A DNA stretch of 64,000 bases, from assembly GCA_024220525.1 (NCBI GenBank), contig JAMYWO010000050.1, positions 122,214-186,213 on the forward strand. The letters run 5' to 3'. This document shows, piece after piece, positions 1 through 11,112 of the stretch. Positions within the stretch are counted from its first letter, which is position 1; each line of letters begins with the position of its first letter. Made by a program: the position numbers and the translations under genes. The stretch is from Cochliopodium minus. Taxonomy: Eukaryota; Discosea; Himatismenida; Cochliopodiidae. The notes under the pieces are model-generated. The model was not told the origin of the DNA and searched no databases. It worked only from the letters and a program-made list of their open reading frames with translations.

Positions 1-55
1 TCCTTAATTCTTATTTTTTTGTATTTTTTTTTTAAATCTTTTTTTTTGCTGATAG

Positions 56-484
56 ATCCTCCGCCTATTGAATTGACATTCCAATTCGAAGAAATGATAG
101 AGGGTGAAACCAAAAATGAGCGTGCCAGTGTCACCATCAAGTTGGAGGATATCACTGGGCCTAACAGCGGAGAGAAAAAAGAGAAATTTTCTTTTCTTAA
201 TGTTTTCAAAAAGAAAAAAAAAGATTCGTAATTTTTTTAATAATTTTATATTTTATATTTTTTATTTTTTTTTTTATTATAATTATTTTCCTAGGAACGA
301 TACGGAATATTTGAAAAGAAAAGATGAGAAAGAACTCAAAAAACAACTCGAAAAAGAAAAGAAGGAAGACAAAGAACAGAAGAAGAGGGAGGAACAAGAG
401 AAGAAGGAGCAAAAGAAGAGAGAGGAGCAGGAGAAGAAGGATTTGTTGAAGAAAGAAAAAATGGAGAAAAAGAAAAAGAAATAA
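56..484 (+). CDS. 3' end of an unidentified gene with a charged coiled-coil tail (partial)
   Basis: Two exons are visible, 56-227 and 295-484, joined in phase across a 67-nt intron that begins GTAATT and ends CCTAG. The upstream boundary is an acceptor (GATAG, ending at 55), so the gene begins outside the window. The first exon encodes a segment rich in beta-type residues (PPPIELTFQFEEM...). The second encodes a long run of K, E, Q and R with repeated KKREEQEKKE units, predicted to be a charged helix or coiled coil, and ends at TAA 482-484. I do not recognise the family. The exon joining is well supported by frame; the function is unknown. Confidence 0.55.
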
Positions 485-654
485 AAAAATTGTTTTTGAA
501 AATAAATTGTTAAATAAAAAAGAAATTACCAAAGAAAATGAATATATTATTTATAATTTACTTTCACCATTGAGAAATATAATTGTCAAATTTAAATATG
601 AAAAGAACATTGAATTGAAATAATTTAATATCTCATAAAAATTCAAATCTACTT

Positions 655-957
655 TTATTTCTTCTCCCTTCTTTCCTCCTCAATCCTCTTCCTTTTTTCC
701 TCTTCTTCCTTCATCCTCTTTTCCCTCTCTTCATATTTTTTTGGAGAACAAGATATTTCACAATCCATCCTCTCCTTCATCAATCTCATCTCTTCCAATC
801 TCTTTTGTTCCATCAACTTTTTCTCTTCTCTTTCCATTTGTCTCCTCATCTCTTCTTCCAATTTTCTCTTTCCCATCTCTTCTTCTTGTTTTATTCTCAA
901 ACTCTCAATTCTTTCTTTCTCAATTCTTTCCATTTCCATTTTTCTTTGTTCGCTCAT
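655..957 (-). CDS. Small K/E/R/M-rich coiled-coil ORF
   Basis: An ORF of 100 codons from ATG (957-955, MSEQRKMEMERIEKER...) to a stop at 655. It is almost entirely K, E, R and M in heptad-like spacing, so a single charged alpha helix or coiled coil is expected. It lies tail to tail with the partial gene at 56-484. The sequence just upstream on this strand reads CTTGCTCAG, which could be a splice acceptor, so an earlier exon is possible. Low complexity makes any family call unsafe, and it could also be a chance purine-rich ORF. Confidence 0.35.
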   Translation of the reverse strand: MSEQRKMEMERIEKERIESLRIKQEEEMGKRKLEEEMRRQMEREEKKLMEQKRLEEMRLMKERMDCEISCSPKKYEEREKRMKEEEEKRKRIEEERREKK

Positions 958-1151
958 TTTTTTTTTTTTTCTGAGCAAGAAATCTATTTGATTTTGAATA
1001 ATGTTTCTGTTTTGCTTTTAGAGGAAAAATAAAACGAAACCAAATTAACCAACATTTGTATTTTTTCTAATAAAGTAATTTTCTTTTTTTCAATTTCTTA
1101 AATTAAAAAAGAATTAATTTATATTTTATTTTGAAAAAAAAAAGGAAAAAT

Positions 1152-3652
1152 ATGAAAGTTGAATTGTTTATTTTGATTTCAATTCTTATTTGCCAAACGT
1201 TTTGTGTTGATATCTTTGTATCTCAAAATGGAAATGATACAACAACTTGTGGATCACAACAAGAACCTTGTGCAACAATCCAATTTGCAATTGATTTATT
1301 TGAAACTTCAAATATCAATTTGGATGGCAATTTCACTTTGAATCAACCCTTGCAAACGAATAATAAAAATATTTCTTTCAATTCTATCCAAGGAAACAAT
1401 GCAACAATTGAGGCAGGAAATGGATTCCTTCTCTCTTCAAATTCAACGATATTATTTACGAATTTCAAAATCCTTTCAAAATACTTTTTGATTTCGGCCA
1501 ATTTAACCAATATGACTTTGAAAGGGATTCTTGTTGAAGGTTCAATTTTTGATAGAGATCTTTTTTCATTCAATAATGGGCCTAATAACCTTCAATTATA
1601 TGAAGTTACCTTTTTAGATGACCTTCAAATAGATGGAGGATCATTTGCTAAAATAAATCAAGGTATCCCTCATAAAGTGAATATCCCGATGTTAAGAATC
1701 TTTATTTTTTTTTTTAATTTTAAAAAGGTAATATGGGAATTGATAAATTCAAAGTCCAAAAAGTTGTACTTTCAAACACTCCATTCATCAAAATTTGCAA
1801 TACCAATAATTCAGCAAATACATTGGAAATATTGCACTATAACATGACCAACATTCAAAATGCAAGCAGTATTGTTGAATCAGTTAACACAAACTTTTTT
1901 TCAGATTCGTTTCAACTGATTGAGATCCAAACCACAAATGCTCTGTTTTCGTTCCAATCAATTATTAAAACACAAATAGTATTCTGTTTTTTCACTTTTG
2001 ACTCTACAAACTCCCTTTTCGAAAAAGACTTATTTTCAAACAGTAACACTATAGTCACATTTTTTTCCTCATCTTTTGCCTCAAGTGGCTCACAAAAAGG
2101 TCAACCCTTATTAGAATTTGACAATTCATTTCCAGTCAATATTAATTTCGAAAAAGTTTTTGTATCAAACTTAACAAGATCATTCTTAACTCTCAACAAA
2201 ACAAGCATTACACATTCAAACAAACTCAAAACAAACTCACCACAAGATTTGGGTATTCATACCATTAGCTTGAAATACAGCTATTTCCAAAACATTCAAG
2301 CAACACAAGGATCTGTTCTCAACTTGGAATCACCTACAATCCCAATATCAGTTTATTCAGACAACAATAATTACATAAACAACACAGTATCCATGAATGG
2401 AGCTTCTATTGCAATAACATCACCACCTAACAACAATCAATCTACTTTTCACTCTGTTTTTGACAATTTCTGCAATAGTTATGCACATAATGATGGAGGT
2501 TCCATTTACCTCCAAAATGTACAAAACGCAACTCTTTATTTAGCAACTCTTATTAATAACAGAGCTCAATTCGGTGGAGCATTCTATGTAAAAATTTCTT
2601 AAATTTTTTAAAAAACCTCCATTAAAAAAATATTTATTTACAGAGCCAGAATAGTACAGTTGATTTCAAAGAATGCAGTTTTTGCAACAATACCGCTTTT
2701 ATGTTTGGAGGTTTTGGGTTGATGCGATCGAGTCGAATCACCTTAAATTCTGCAACTTCTATGAACAATTCTGCATTATTAGGTGGTGGAAATCTCTACA
2801 TTACTTCCTCTTCTCTTTCAATTATTAACTGTAGTGTTTTTTTTATTTTATAAATTCCTTAATTTTTTTCAGCAAATTTTATGGAAGGATATTCATATAA
2901 TGGAGGTATTGCACAATTGAAAGATAATTCAAAAGCTTTTATAAATCAATCTGTTTTTGCAAGCATTAATGCTACATCTGTTGGAGGAATTATTATTTTG
3001 GACAAAAATTGTTCTTGTGTATTCAATAATTCTTATATTTTTTCTGCAGTATCTTCTTATGGAGCTGCTTTTTATGGTTCATCAAGTAAATTTTTTCATT
3101 ACAATAACCATTTTTTTTTAATTAAAAATTATAATTTTTATAGATTCATCAATCATTATTGAAAATGGATTGTTTGAGTATAATCAAGCTCTTGTAGATG
3201 GAGGAGCAATCTTTAGTTATGGATCAGTGAGTGTGCACAACTCAAAATTTAATGCCAATGGAGCCAAGAGACTCGGAGGAGCGATTTCCTTACAGAATAG
3301 TCCTTTCTCGATCATCTCTAATTCCCGTTTTAATGGAAACTCTGCGAGTGCCATCAATTTTTATAATTCCACTGTTGATCTTTTTAGTATTTCTTCTTCT
3401 AGTGGTTATCCTCTTTCTTCTGTTAATTGCTCTTTTTCTACTGTTGGAATCATTAACTCTTATTTTTCCTCCTTTAGTTGCTCTCATTGTAATTTCGCTG
3501 GTAAAAAGCAAGCTTATTGCAAAACTCCCTCTTGGGTTTGGATCATTGTTGGCATTGGTTCAGGTTTATTGTTGGTTTTCATTGTGCTTGCCTCTTTTTG
3601 GGGATACAGTAAAAGAAATACTGGAGGTTATCAAACAATACAAACCAATTAA
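1152..3652 (+). CDS. Surface beta-helix protein, array copy A (intact)
   Basis: Five exons: 1152-1662, 1728-2587, 2644-2833, 2873-3085, 3144-3652, giving 760 residues with intron phases 1, 0, 1, 1. ATG 1152 starts a hydrophobic signal peptide ending ...ILICQTFC. The mature start VDIFVSQNGNDTTTCG followed by EPCATIQFAI resembles the DUF1565/pectin-lyase-like cap of right-handed beta helices. Later exons carry repeated GGA-I/F-aromatic and FxxN units like chlamydial Pmp repeats. A membrane-proximal SSFSCSHCNFAG motif precedes the single TM helix (WVWIIVGIGSG...) and the cytoplasmic tail GGYQTIQTN, which contains a YxxPhi signal. Compared with copies B, E and F, the end of exon 1 lacks about 26 codons (DGGSFAKINQG only), but the frame is kept. 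Role in adhesion, prey binding or recognition is inferred. Confidence 0.85.
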
Positions 3653-3730
3653 ATTTAAAACTTTTTCAAAGAAATTTTACAATCAAATTCTCTTTCAGTT
3701 AATCTGATTATAATCATTCCCAAAAGAATA

Positions 3731-3885
3731 TCAATCATTTTCGAAAGAGTTTTACATGATGGAAATTCTGAATCAAATAAATTTTTTTTTTTCAGTATTA
3801 AATATTTTCAGTATTATTTTAATTCAGAGTTTTTCATTGTTACAAATCGAATCCTCAATAGATTATTTTTAAATCACAACAAAAG
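3731..3885. repeat. 155-bp direct repeat, unit 1 (upstream of copy B)
   Basis: This block just before the copy B start is base-for-base identical, by eye, to 13992-14146 upstream of copy F. It begins TCAATCATTTTCGAAAGAG and ends AATCACAACAAAAG. Both units are followed by a poly-purine stretch and the family ATG. It probably holds the promoter and 5' leader of these two copies. Confidence 0.9.
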
Positions 3886-3933
3886 AAAAAAAAAAATTTA
3901 TTGAGAAAAAGAAAAAAAAAAAAAAAGAAAAAA

Positions 3934-6589
3934 ATGAAAGTTAAATTGATTATTTTGATTTCAATTCTTATTTGTCAAGCATTCTGTGTTGATATCTTTG
4001 TCTCTCAAAATGGAAATGATACACCAACTTGTGGATCACAACAAGAACCATGTGCAACAATTCAATATGCAATAGATTTATTTGAAACTTCCAATATCAT
4101 AATCAACAGCAATTTCACTTTGAATCAACCCTTGCAAGCAAATAATAAAAATTATATCACTATCAATTCAACACTTGGATTTAATCCAACAATCAATGCA
4201 ACTAATGGATTGATCCTCTCTTCTAATTCAACCATATTATTCAAGGGTCTCAACATCAATGCAAATTCCTTTTTGATTTCGGCTAATGATTCGAATGTCT
4301 ATTTGATAAATGGAAATATTGGTGGATCAACATTTGATAGAGATCTTGTTTCATTCTATACTGGATCCAATTCTCTTTCAATAGAAAATGTGGTGTTTTT
4401 GGATGACCTTCAAATTGATGGATCATTCGTGAAAGGACAAAACACAACATTTGTGATTTTGACTGCATATGCAAAGAACATTTTGATAAATGGTCCTTTC
4501 CCATTTGTAAATATCAATCAAGGTAAAAAAATAAATAAAAAATAAATAATTCTTAAAGGAAATTAAAAATATAAAATTAAAATTTGAATAATCTTTAAAT
4601 TTTTCAAAGGATTTGTGGCAATCAATTCATTCAATACACAAAACATCTTTCTTTCACAAACTCCATTCATCAAATTGATTAATGACGACACTGCCACAAA
4701 TCAAGAAATCTTGCTATCGAGCTATAACTTGGCAAATGTCCACAATGCAAGTTGTATCATTGACACAGCAAACACAGAATTGACTTTATCAAGTTTTACA
4801 CTCTCCTCAACACAAACAACAAATGCCCTTTTCTCTTTCCAATCAACAATCAAGAAATCTATCAGGATAAATAACTCTGCATTTCAATTATTAGGAAGTG
4901 TTCCATTTGAAAGTGATCTCTTTTCCAAAAGTGTAACTTCTCTTTTCATTTTCGCAACAACCTTTTCTGGAAGTGGATTGTCCAACGACCAACCATTATT
5001 CGGATTTGACAACGCTTATCCTGTAAACATCACATTTTCTCATCTCACCGTTTCTGGTTTGAATGGATCCGTTCTTTCTGTCACCAACACAAGCAACACC
5101 AAAACTAACAAACTTTTTGATTCTAACATCCACAACATCAAATTTTCTTACAACACTTTCCAAAACAACAAAGCTAAAAAAGGAGCAGCTGCTAATTTGG
5201 TTTCTTCATCTGTTCCCATCAACCTTTATTCTGAACAAAACACTTACCTCAACAATCAAGCTAGCACACATGGTGCTTCTATCTACATGACCTCATCAAG
5301 CAACAACCTCAATTCTTACTTTGGTTACTTCGATAGTTTTTGTAACAATGTAGCAGGTGGAAATGGAGGGGCCCTTTACCTTGAAAACATCCAAAACGTT
5401 TCATTACTTTTTAACACTTTCACCAATAATAACGCTCAAAATGGTGGGGCTGTCTACGTATTTTTTTTGTTTTTTATTAATTTTTTTTTGATAAAAACTT
5501 TGTTATTTTTTTTAAAAAATTTTTTTTCATTTGAAAACTCATAAATTTTTTTTTGATAGACCACCAACTCTCCAAACTTCTACAATTTGACTAATCTTTA
5601 CAATAATAGCGCTTCTGTGAGTGGAGGAGCATTGTACATCAGTAACAGCAACAACAACTATTTCATTGGAGGTTCGGTTCAAAACAGTACTGCAGGAGTG
5701 TCTGGTGGCCATTTTTATATTTCTGGGTCTTCTGTTTCTATACAAAGTGGTAAAAATTTTGATTTTAATTTAGTTATTCTCTTTTTTAAGGCATTCACTT
5801 ACTTTTTTTTTTAAGGAAATTTAAATCTTGGTTCTGCACAAAATGGAGGAAATATATACGTTGGTAAAATTTCAACAGTAAAGTTCTTCAACTCTTTTGC
5901 TTCCAGCTTTAATGCATCCAAGGGAGGAGTTTTCTACGTAGAAAACGGATCATCCTGCTCATTAAATAAAACAACTTGTTTTTCAGGAAAAGCATCTTAT
6001 GGTGGAATAGTCTACGCAGAAACTAGTAAATAAAATTTAGAATAATTTATTTATTTTTTTTTCTTATAATAATTTTTTTTATTAAGATTCCACCGTCCAA
6101 ATCGATTACTCTAATTTACAAACTAGCAAAGTTTTGTATGATGGAGGAGCTGTCTGGACACAAGGAATTCTCAACTCTTACAGCACCAAGTTCAGCTTCA
6201 ATGATGCAGAAAGATACGGAGGATGCTTATTCGTGCAAGACACCTTGTCTGTTTCTCTCCATTTGTTGGAATTGAGAGGCAATTCCGCCAACAAAGGTGC
6301 TGCTTTGTACCTTTCTAATTCCGAGATTGAACTTTCGAGAATCACAACTACCGATTTTCCTTTTCAGTCTGTTTATTGTAACGCTTCTACTGTTTATGTT
6401 AAAGAATCCACCTTTTCTTCTTTTAGTTGCTCTAAATGTAACATCTTGGGTACTGACAGCTTATGCAAAACTTCCGACTGGGTTTGGATCGTTGTTGGTG
6501 TTGGAGCTGCTACATTGTTTGTTACCATCATCTTGGTTTCTATTTACATCTACAGAAGAAAGAGCCAAGGAGGATATCAAACCCTTTAA
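3934..6589 (+). CDS. Surface beta-helix protein, array copy B (intact)
   Basis: Five exons: 3934-4522, 4610-5457, 5560-5749, 5816-6025, 6087-6589, giving 779 residues with intron phases 1, 0, 1, 1. The layout is the family standard: signal peptide (MKVKLIILISILICQAFC), DUF1565-like cap (DIFVSQNGNDT, then CGSQQEPCATIQYAI), a serine/threonine/asparagine-rich beta-helix region with many N-glycosylation sites, and GGA repeats in exons 2-5. A four-cysteine juxtamembrane segment (FSCSKCNILG, then LCKT) precedes the TM helix WVWIVVGVGAATLFV and the tail YRRKSQGGYQTL, which ends in the YxxPhi motif YQTL. ATG 3934 was chosen because it matches the start of the other copies; an in-frame upstream TTG is not needed. 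It is a likely type I plasma-membrane or phagosome protein. Confidence 0.9.
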
Positions 6590-6667
6590 ATTTTTGATTC
6601 AACCTTAATATATTAAAATAAAATTTTATCAAATTAAAATATTTTATCAAATTAAATTATATTTAGA

Positions 6668-7204
6668 AAAAGTTAAAATGATTTAATTTCAAATATTATT
6701 TGTCGAGCAATTTGTGTAAATCTTTTAATCTAATCTGATATCACTTGATGAGTAATTTCACTGAATTAAAAAATTTAATTAAATCCGAGGAAACATTGCA
6801 ACTATTGAGGCAGGCAAACAATTTTTCTCTCTTCAAATTCAACCTTGAAGTACTATTTTCAGTATCTGGCAAGAAAAGTTTAAAACACATCTTTGAAAGA
6901 TGAATGTGCAAGCAATTGTGGAGGAGCAATTTTCTTGAGTGACAGCATTTTTCTAACTTCATTTAAGAAACATATGATTTGAACATATTTTTGTTTATAT
7001 CTATAATTTTTCTTAATAGATGTAAGATTTCTACAAATTGTCAACACCACTTTTTCTTCTTTTGGTTGTTAAAACTGTAGTTTCTTTGGAAAACAACATT
7101 TTTTCTTATGGAAATCTCATATTTGGGATCTTTGTTTGAGTTGTTAGTTACAATCAACTTGGTTTCTACCAACATCTAGAAGAAAGAGGGAAAAATCAAT
7201 CCTT
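6668..7204 (+). pseudogene. Decayed relic of the surface-protein family (copy C)
   Basis: Nucleotide similarity to the family survives without an ORF. Around 6670-6720 it echoes the signal-peptide region (TTATTTGTCGAGCA). Around 6790-6845 it closely follows copy A (GCAACTATTGAGGCAGG). Around 6910-6945 there is a GGAGGAGCAATTTTC unit, and 7055-7200 matches the juxtamembrane, TM and tail region, including AGAAGAAAGAG. Large internal deletions and several stops leave roughly one quarter of a gene. It is a host gene relic and shows loss within the array. Confidence 0.75.
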
Positions 7205-7404
7205 AAATAAACTTTAATCTTTAAACATCTCTTCTTAAAATCCAAAGATATCCTCACTAATTTAAAATCAATTTGTGATTAATTTAATTCATTTTGGAAG
7301 AGAAAAAGTAAAAGAATTTTTATTTATTTGTTTAAAATATTATAAAATAAAATAAAATAAATTATATTAACTAAAAACTGAATAAAAATAAAATAAAATT
7401 AAAA

Positions 7405-9955
7405 ATGAAATACAAATTGTTAATTTTAGTTTCGATTCTTATTTGCCAAACGTTTTGTGTTGATATCTTTGTATCTCAAAATGGAAATGATACAACAACT
7501 TGTGGATCACAACAAGAACCTTGTGCAACAATTCAATATGCAATTGATTTGTTTGAAACTTCAAATATCACTTTGATGAGCAATTTCACTTTGAATCAAC
7601 CCTTGCAAGTGAATAATAAAATAATCAAAATGTATTCCACAACTGGATTAAATGAGACAATCAATGCAAGGAATGGATTTATCCTCTTCTAATTCAACCT
7701 TATTATTCAAGGGTCTCAACATCAAAGCAAATTCTTTTTTGATTTCGGCTAATGATTCGAATGTCGATTTGACAAACGGAATCATAAGTGGATCAACTTT
7801 TGATAGAGATCTTTTTTCATTCTCTGGTGGATCCAATTCTGTTTCATTAGAAAATGTGGTATTTTTGGATGACCTTCAAATTGATGGATCATTCTTGATT
7901 GGACAAAACACAACTTTTCTGATTTTGACCTCATCAATGAAGAACATTTTGATTAAAGGAAGTTTCCCATTTATAAATATAAATTATGGTAAAAAATATA
8001 AATAAATATTATATTGACAATAACTAAAACCTTTTTTTAGGATTCGTGGGAATAAATACATTCAATTCTCTAAATGTATTTCTTTCACAAAGTTCATTCA
8101 TAAAGTTAAATAATGAAAACATTACCCAGAATCTAATTTCGATATCGGGCACCAACATTACCTCTATCCAAAATGCAAGTTGTTTTATTGATTCAGTAAA
8201 CACAGATTTGAGAATCACAGGTTTAACAATCTCCTTATTACAAACAACAGAACCCCTTTTCTCGTTCCAATCTACTGAAAGAAAAACCATAAGCATAGAA
8301 AACTCTGTGTTTCAGTCTTTTACAGGTGTTCCATTTAAGAGTGATCTTTTTTCAAAAAGTGAAACTTCTCTTTACATTATCGACACAAAAATTACTCCGA
8401 GTTCCCTCCCAAATGACCAACCATTGTTCGAATTTGAGAACTCGTCTCCTGTAAATGTCACATTTTCGCTCCTCAACATTTCAGGGTTGAATGGATCCGT
8501 TTTTTCCCTCACTAATACAAGCAATACAAAAACAACCGAAATAAAAAAATCTCTCTCACATTTCATCAACATAACTAACAGTATTTTCCAAAATAACAAA
8601 GCGAAACAAGGTGCAGCAATCAATTTAGTTTCTCCTACAAGAGCTATCATCTTTTACTCAGAAAATAACATTTACCAATTCAATCAAGCAAGCTTTAATG
8701 GTGCTTCCATTTTCTTGTCAGGATTGTTCAATTATTCAAATTATTTTTGCAGTCTCTCCGATCAATACATAGGGAACGTGGCAGGAGGAGATGGAGGGGC
8801 AGTTTACCTTGAAAATATTAAACAATCTTCGTTTCTTTATTTGGGTTTTGCTAACAACCAAGCCCAAAATGGTGGGGCTATATTTGTATCTTTTATTTAA
8901 ATCTTTATAAGTTAAATTTTAAAAAATTTTTTAAAAGGCCCAAAACTCTCAAATTTTTGCCAACGTTACAAGTTTTGGCAATAACAACGCCTCAGTGAGC
9001 GGAGGTGCAATTTTTATGGACTACTGTTACAAACCCACTTTCTATTTTAGTAGTTTTGAAAAATGTAATGCTGGAGTATCAGGTGGTCACATATTTGCCA
9101 CAAACCTAACATTCCTAAATATCATTTCTTGTAAATCTTTTTTTTTTAAATAAGAATTATTTTATTAACTTTTTTCTAAGCTGAATTTAATGAAGGATCC
9201 GCAATAAATGGATCATTTATCTTGGCAATAAATCAGAATTACAAATGTTACAATCCACTTCTTTAAAATCAAATGCATCAAAGGGAGGATTCGGTTATCT
9301 AGAACCAACTACATTTTTGTATTTCAATTCAACAACTTGTTATGTTAGCAGAGCAACTTTCGGTGGATTATTATATGGAGATAAAGGTAAAGAATAAAAA
9401 ACAATTTTAAAAAATGTTTCAAAGATAAATTTTTGTGTTAAAGAATCTTTTATTTTTGTTCAATATTCTTCCCTCCAAACTTCCAATGCTATTTTAGATG
9501 GAGGATCAATCTGGACACAAGGTGGAATCGAAATCACTAACTCCCAGTTGAACAACAACAATGCGGGGAGATTCGGAGGGAGCTTATACATCCAAAACTC
9601 AGGGTCTGCTCCTCTCTATTATTTGCAGTTTGATAATAATCATGCAGATAAAGGAGCATCTTTATATCTTTCCAACTCCAGAGTTGTATTGGTCAACGTC
9701 ACAACTAGTGATGTTCCATACTCGTCTGTATATTGCAACTCTTCTACAGTTGAAATTAAAAACTCCTCTTTTACTTCTTTTGTTTGCTCCGGCTGTAAAA
9801 TTAACGGTAAAATCCCCTTCTGCAAAACTGGTGTTCCTCACTGGGTTTGGATAATTGTGGGTGTTGGATCGGCAGTCTTTCTTTTGATTGTCATCTTGGT
9901 TTCTGTTGTCGTTTATAGAAGAAAGAGCAAAGGAGGATATCAATCACTCAATTAA
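7405..9955 (+). pseudogene. Surface beta-helix protein, array copy D (two frameshifts)
   Basis: Exons homologous to the family lie at 7405-7988, 8041-8885, 8938-9130, 9181-9386 and 9443-9955. Splice sites and phases match the intact copies, and the C-terminal TM helix and tail (RRKSKGGYQSLN, YxxPhi = YQSL) are complete. Exon 1 has lost two bases in a CT run near 7688 relative to copy B (ATCCTCTTCTAA against ATCCTCTCTTCTAAT), which stops the frame after about 95 codons. Exon 4 lost one base near 9223, which also leads to a stop. Apart from these two events the gene is well kept, so it is either a young pseudogene or a gene hit by assembly errors in low-complexity sequence. Confidence 0.8.
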
Positions 9956-10038
9956 AATCACTCGACTTCTATTTTTTCTTAATTAAGAATTCGAATAAAT
10001 ATCTTGAATTGCCAATTTAATTTTTGTGAAATAAAATA

Positions 10039-11015
10039 TCAAAAAAACTGAACACTAAATTTGACATTAGAATAGTAAGGATCGAAAACAAAAACATATG
10101 ATATTTCTCTATCTGGGATTTTTCTCGCAATTCTATTTTCCCCATTCAACAAAAAGACAAACTCGTCATTGATATAATCCAGCATCACTGTTATTTCGTA
10201 CTCAGGTCCGACAATTTTTCCCCAACCAGTGTTATTCTCTCCGTACTTTCCTTCTTTATAACCTAAAATCGTTCCAAACCTTACATCTATTGTTTTTCCA
10301 CTTCTGTGCGAATAGCAAATGTATGTTTCATTCTCTCTTTTTTGGATGGCTCCTTTTTCCAGTATTCCGAACCCAAAGTACTCTTCTCCACTGTGTGTCA
10401 CTATTTGTTTGATTTTGTATCCTCTTATTCCATGTTTTGGTATTTCGTTTGTATAAATCCAATTGAAATATGTTTCTAAAGTTTGAACGAAAAAAAATTA
10501 TGGATTCAAAAAACACAAGATTCAAATTTAAATCATATCATTTTACCATTGTTTTCGATGATATATTTGTTGTATTCCCTCTTTATTTTTATTTTTTTAT
10601 TTTTTATATCTTCGAATTTAATAAAGTATTTGATAAAAAGAAAATATTTGTTGAGATAAAGATCTATCCCCTTCATTTCAGTTTCTTTTAAATTATCATA
10701 AAATTCTCCTTCCATTTCATTGTATATTAGCTCGCATATATTCTTCCATATAATCGTGGAGGATAATTGCTTTGAATTGAAGATTATATTGAAGAAGAAT
10801 CGATTTAATATTGAGATTTTGCCTAATTCAGAGAGTGGAAGCATCAAAAAAATTTTGGAGAGAATAACTTTGGGAAGCCTTTCAAATTCATTTGTGGCTT
10901 CAACATCCACGAAAAATAATTCAGGTTTCATGAGAGGGATTTTTTTGACAGGTATTTCATGATTAGGTTGATTTCTGGATTTAATTTCGTTCGATTTAAG
11001 AGATTTATTGCCCAT
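10039..11015 (-). CDS. F-box and SPRY domain protein
   Basis: Two exons (11015-10547 and 10475-10039) join in phase 1 across a 71-nt intron and give 301 residues. Residues about 40-100 form an F-box (FERLPKVILSKIFLMLPLSE with LGKISILNRFF), the part that binds Skp1 in SCF ubiquitin ligases. After a lysine-rich linker, exon 2 encodes a SPRY domain (YFNWIYTNE, EEYFGFGILEKG, IDVRFGTILGYKEG, ITVMLDYINDEFVFLLNG), a substrate-binding beta sandwich. The start (MGNKSLKSNE) also has a glycine at position 2, so N-myristoylation is conceivable. It lies in the opposite orientation between surface-protein copies D and E. A substrate-receptor role is inferred from the families; the substrate is unknown. Confidence 0.85.
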
Positions 11016-11112
11016 TTTTTTTTATTTTTTCAATTTAGAATATCATAATGGCTTGGAATAAGATGGAAGAACTAATCAAGTGAATTAAATAAAGATTCAA
11101 GTTAAAAAAAAA

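Noticed and set aside
206-532. Leu/Phe-rich minus ORF
   Set aside because: Complement of the K/E-rich exon at 295-484.
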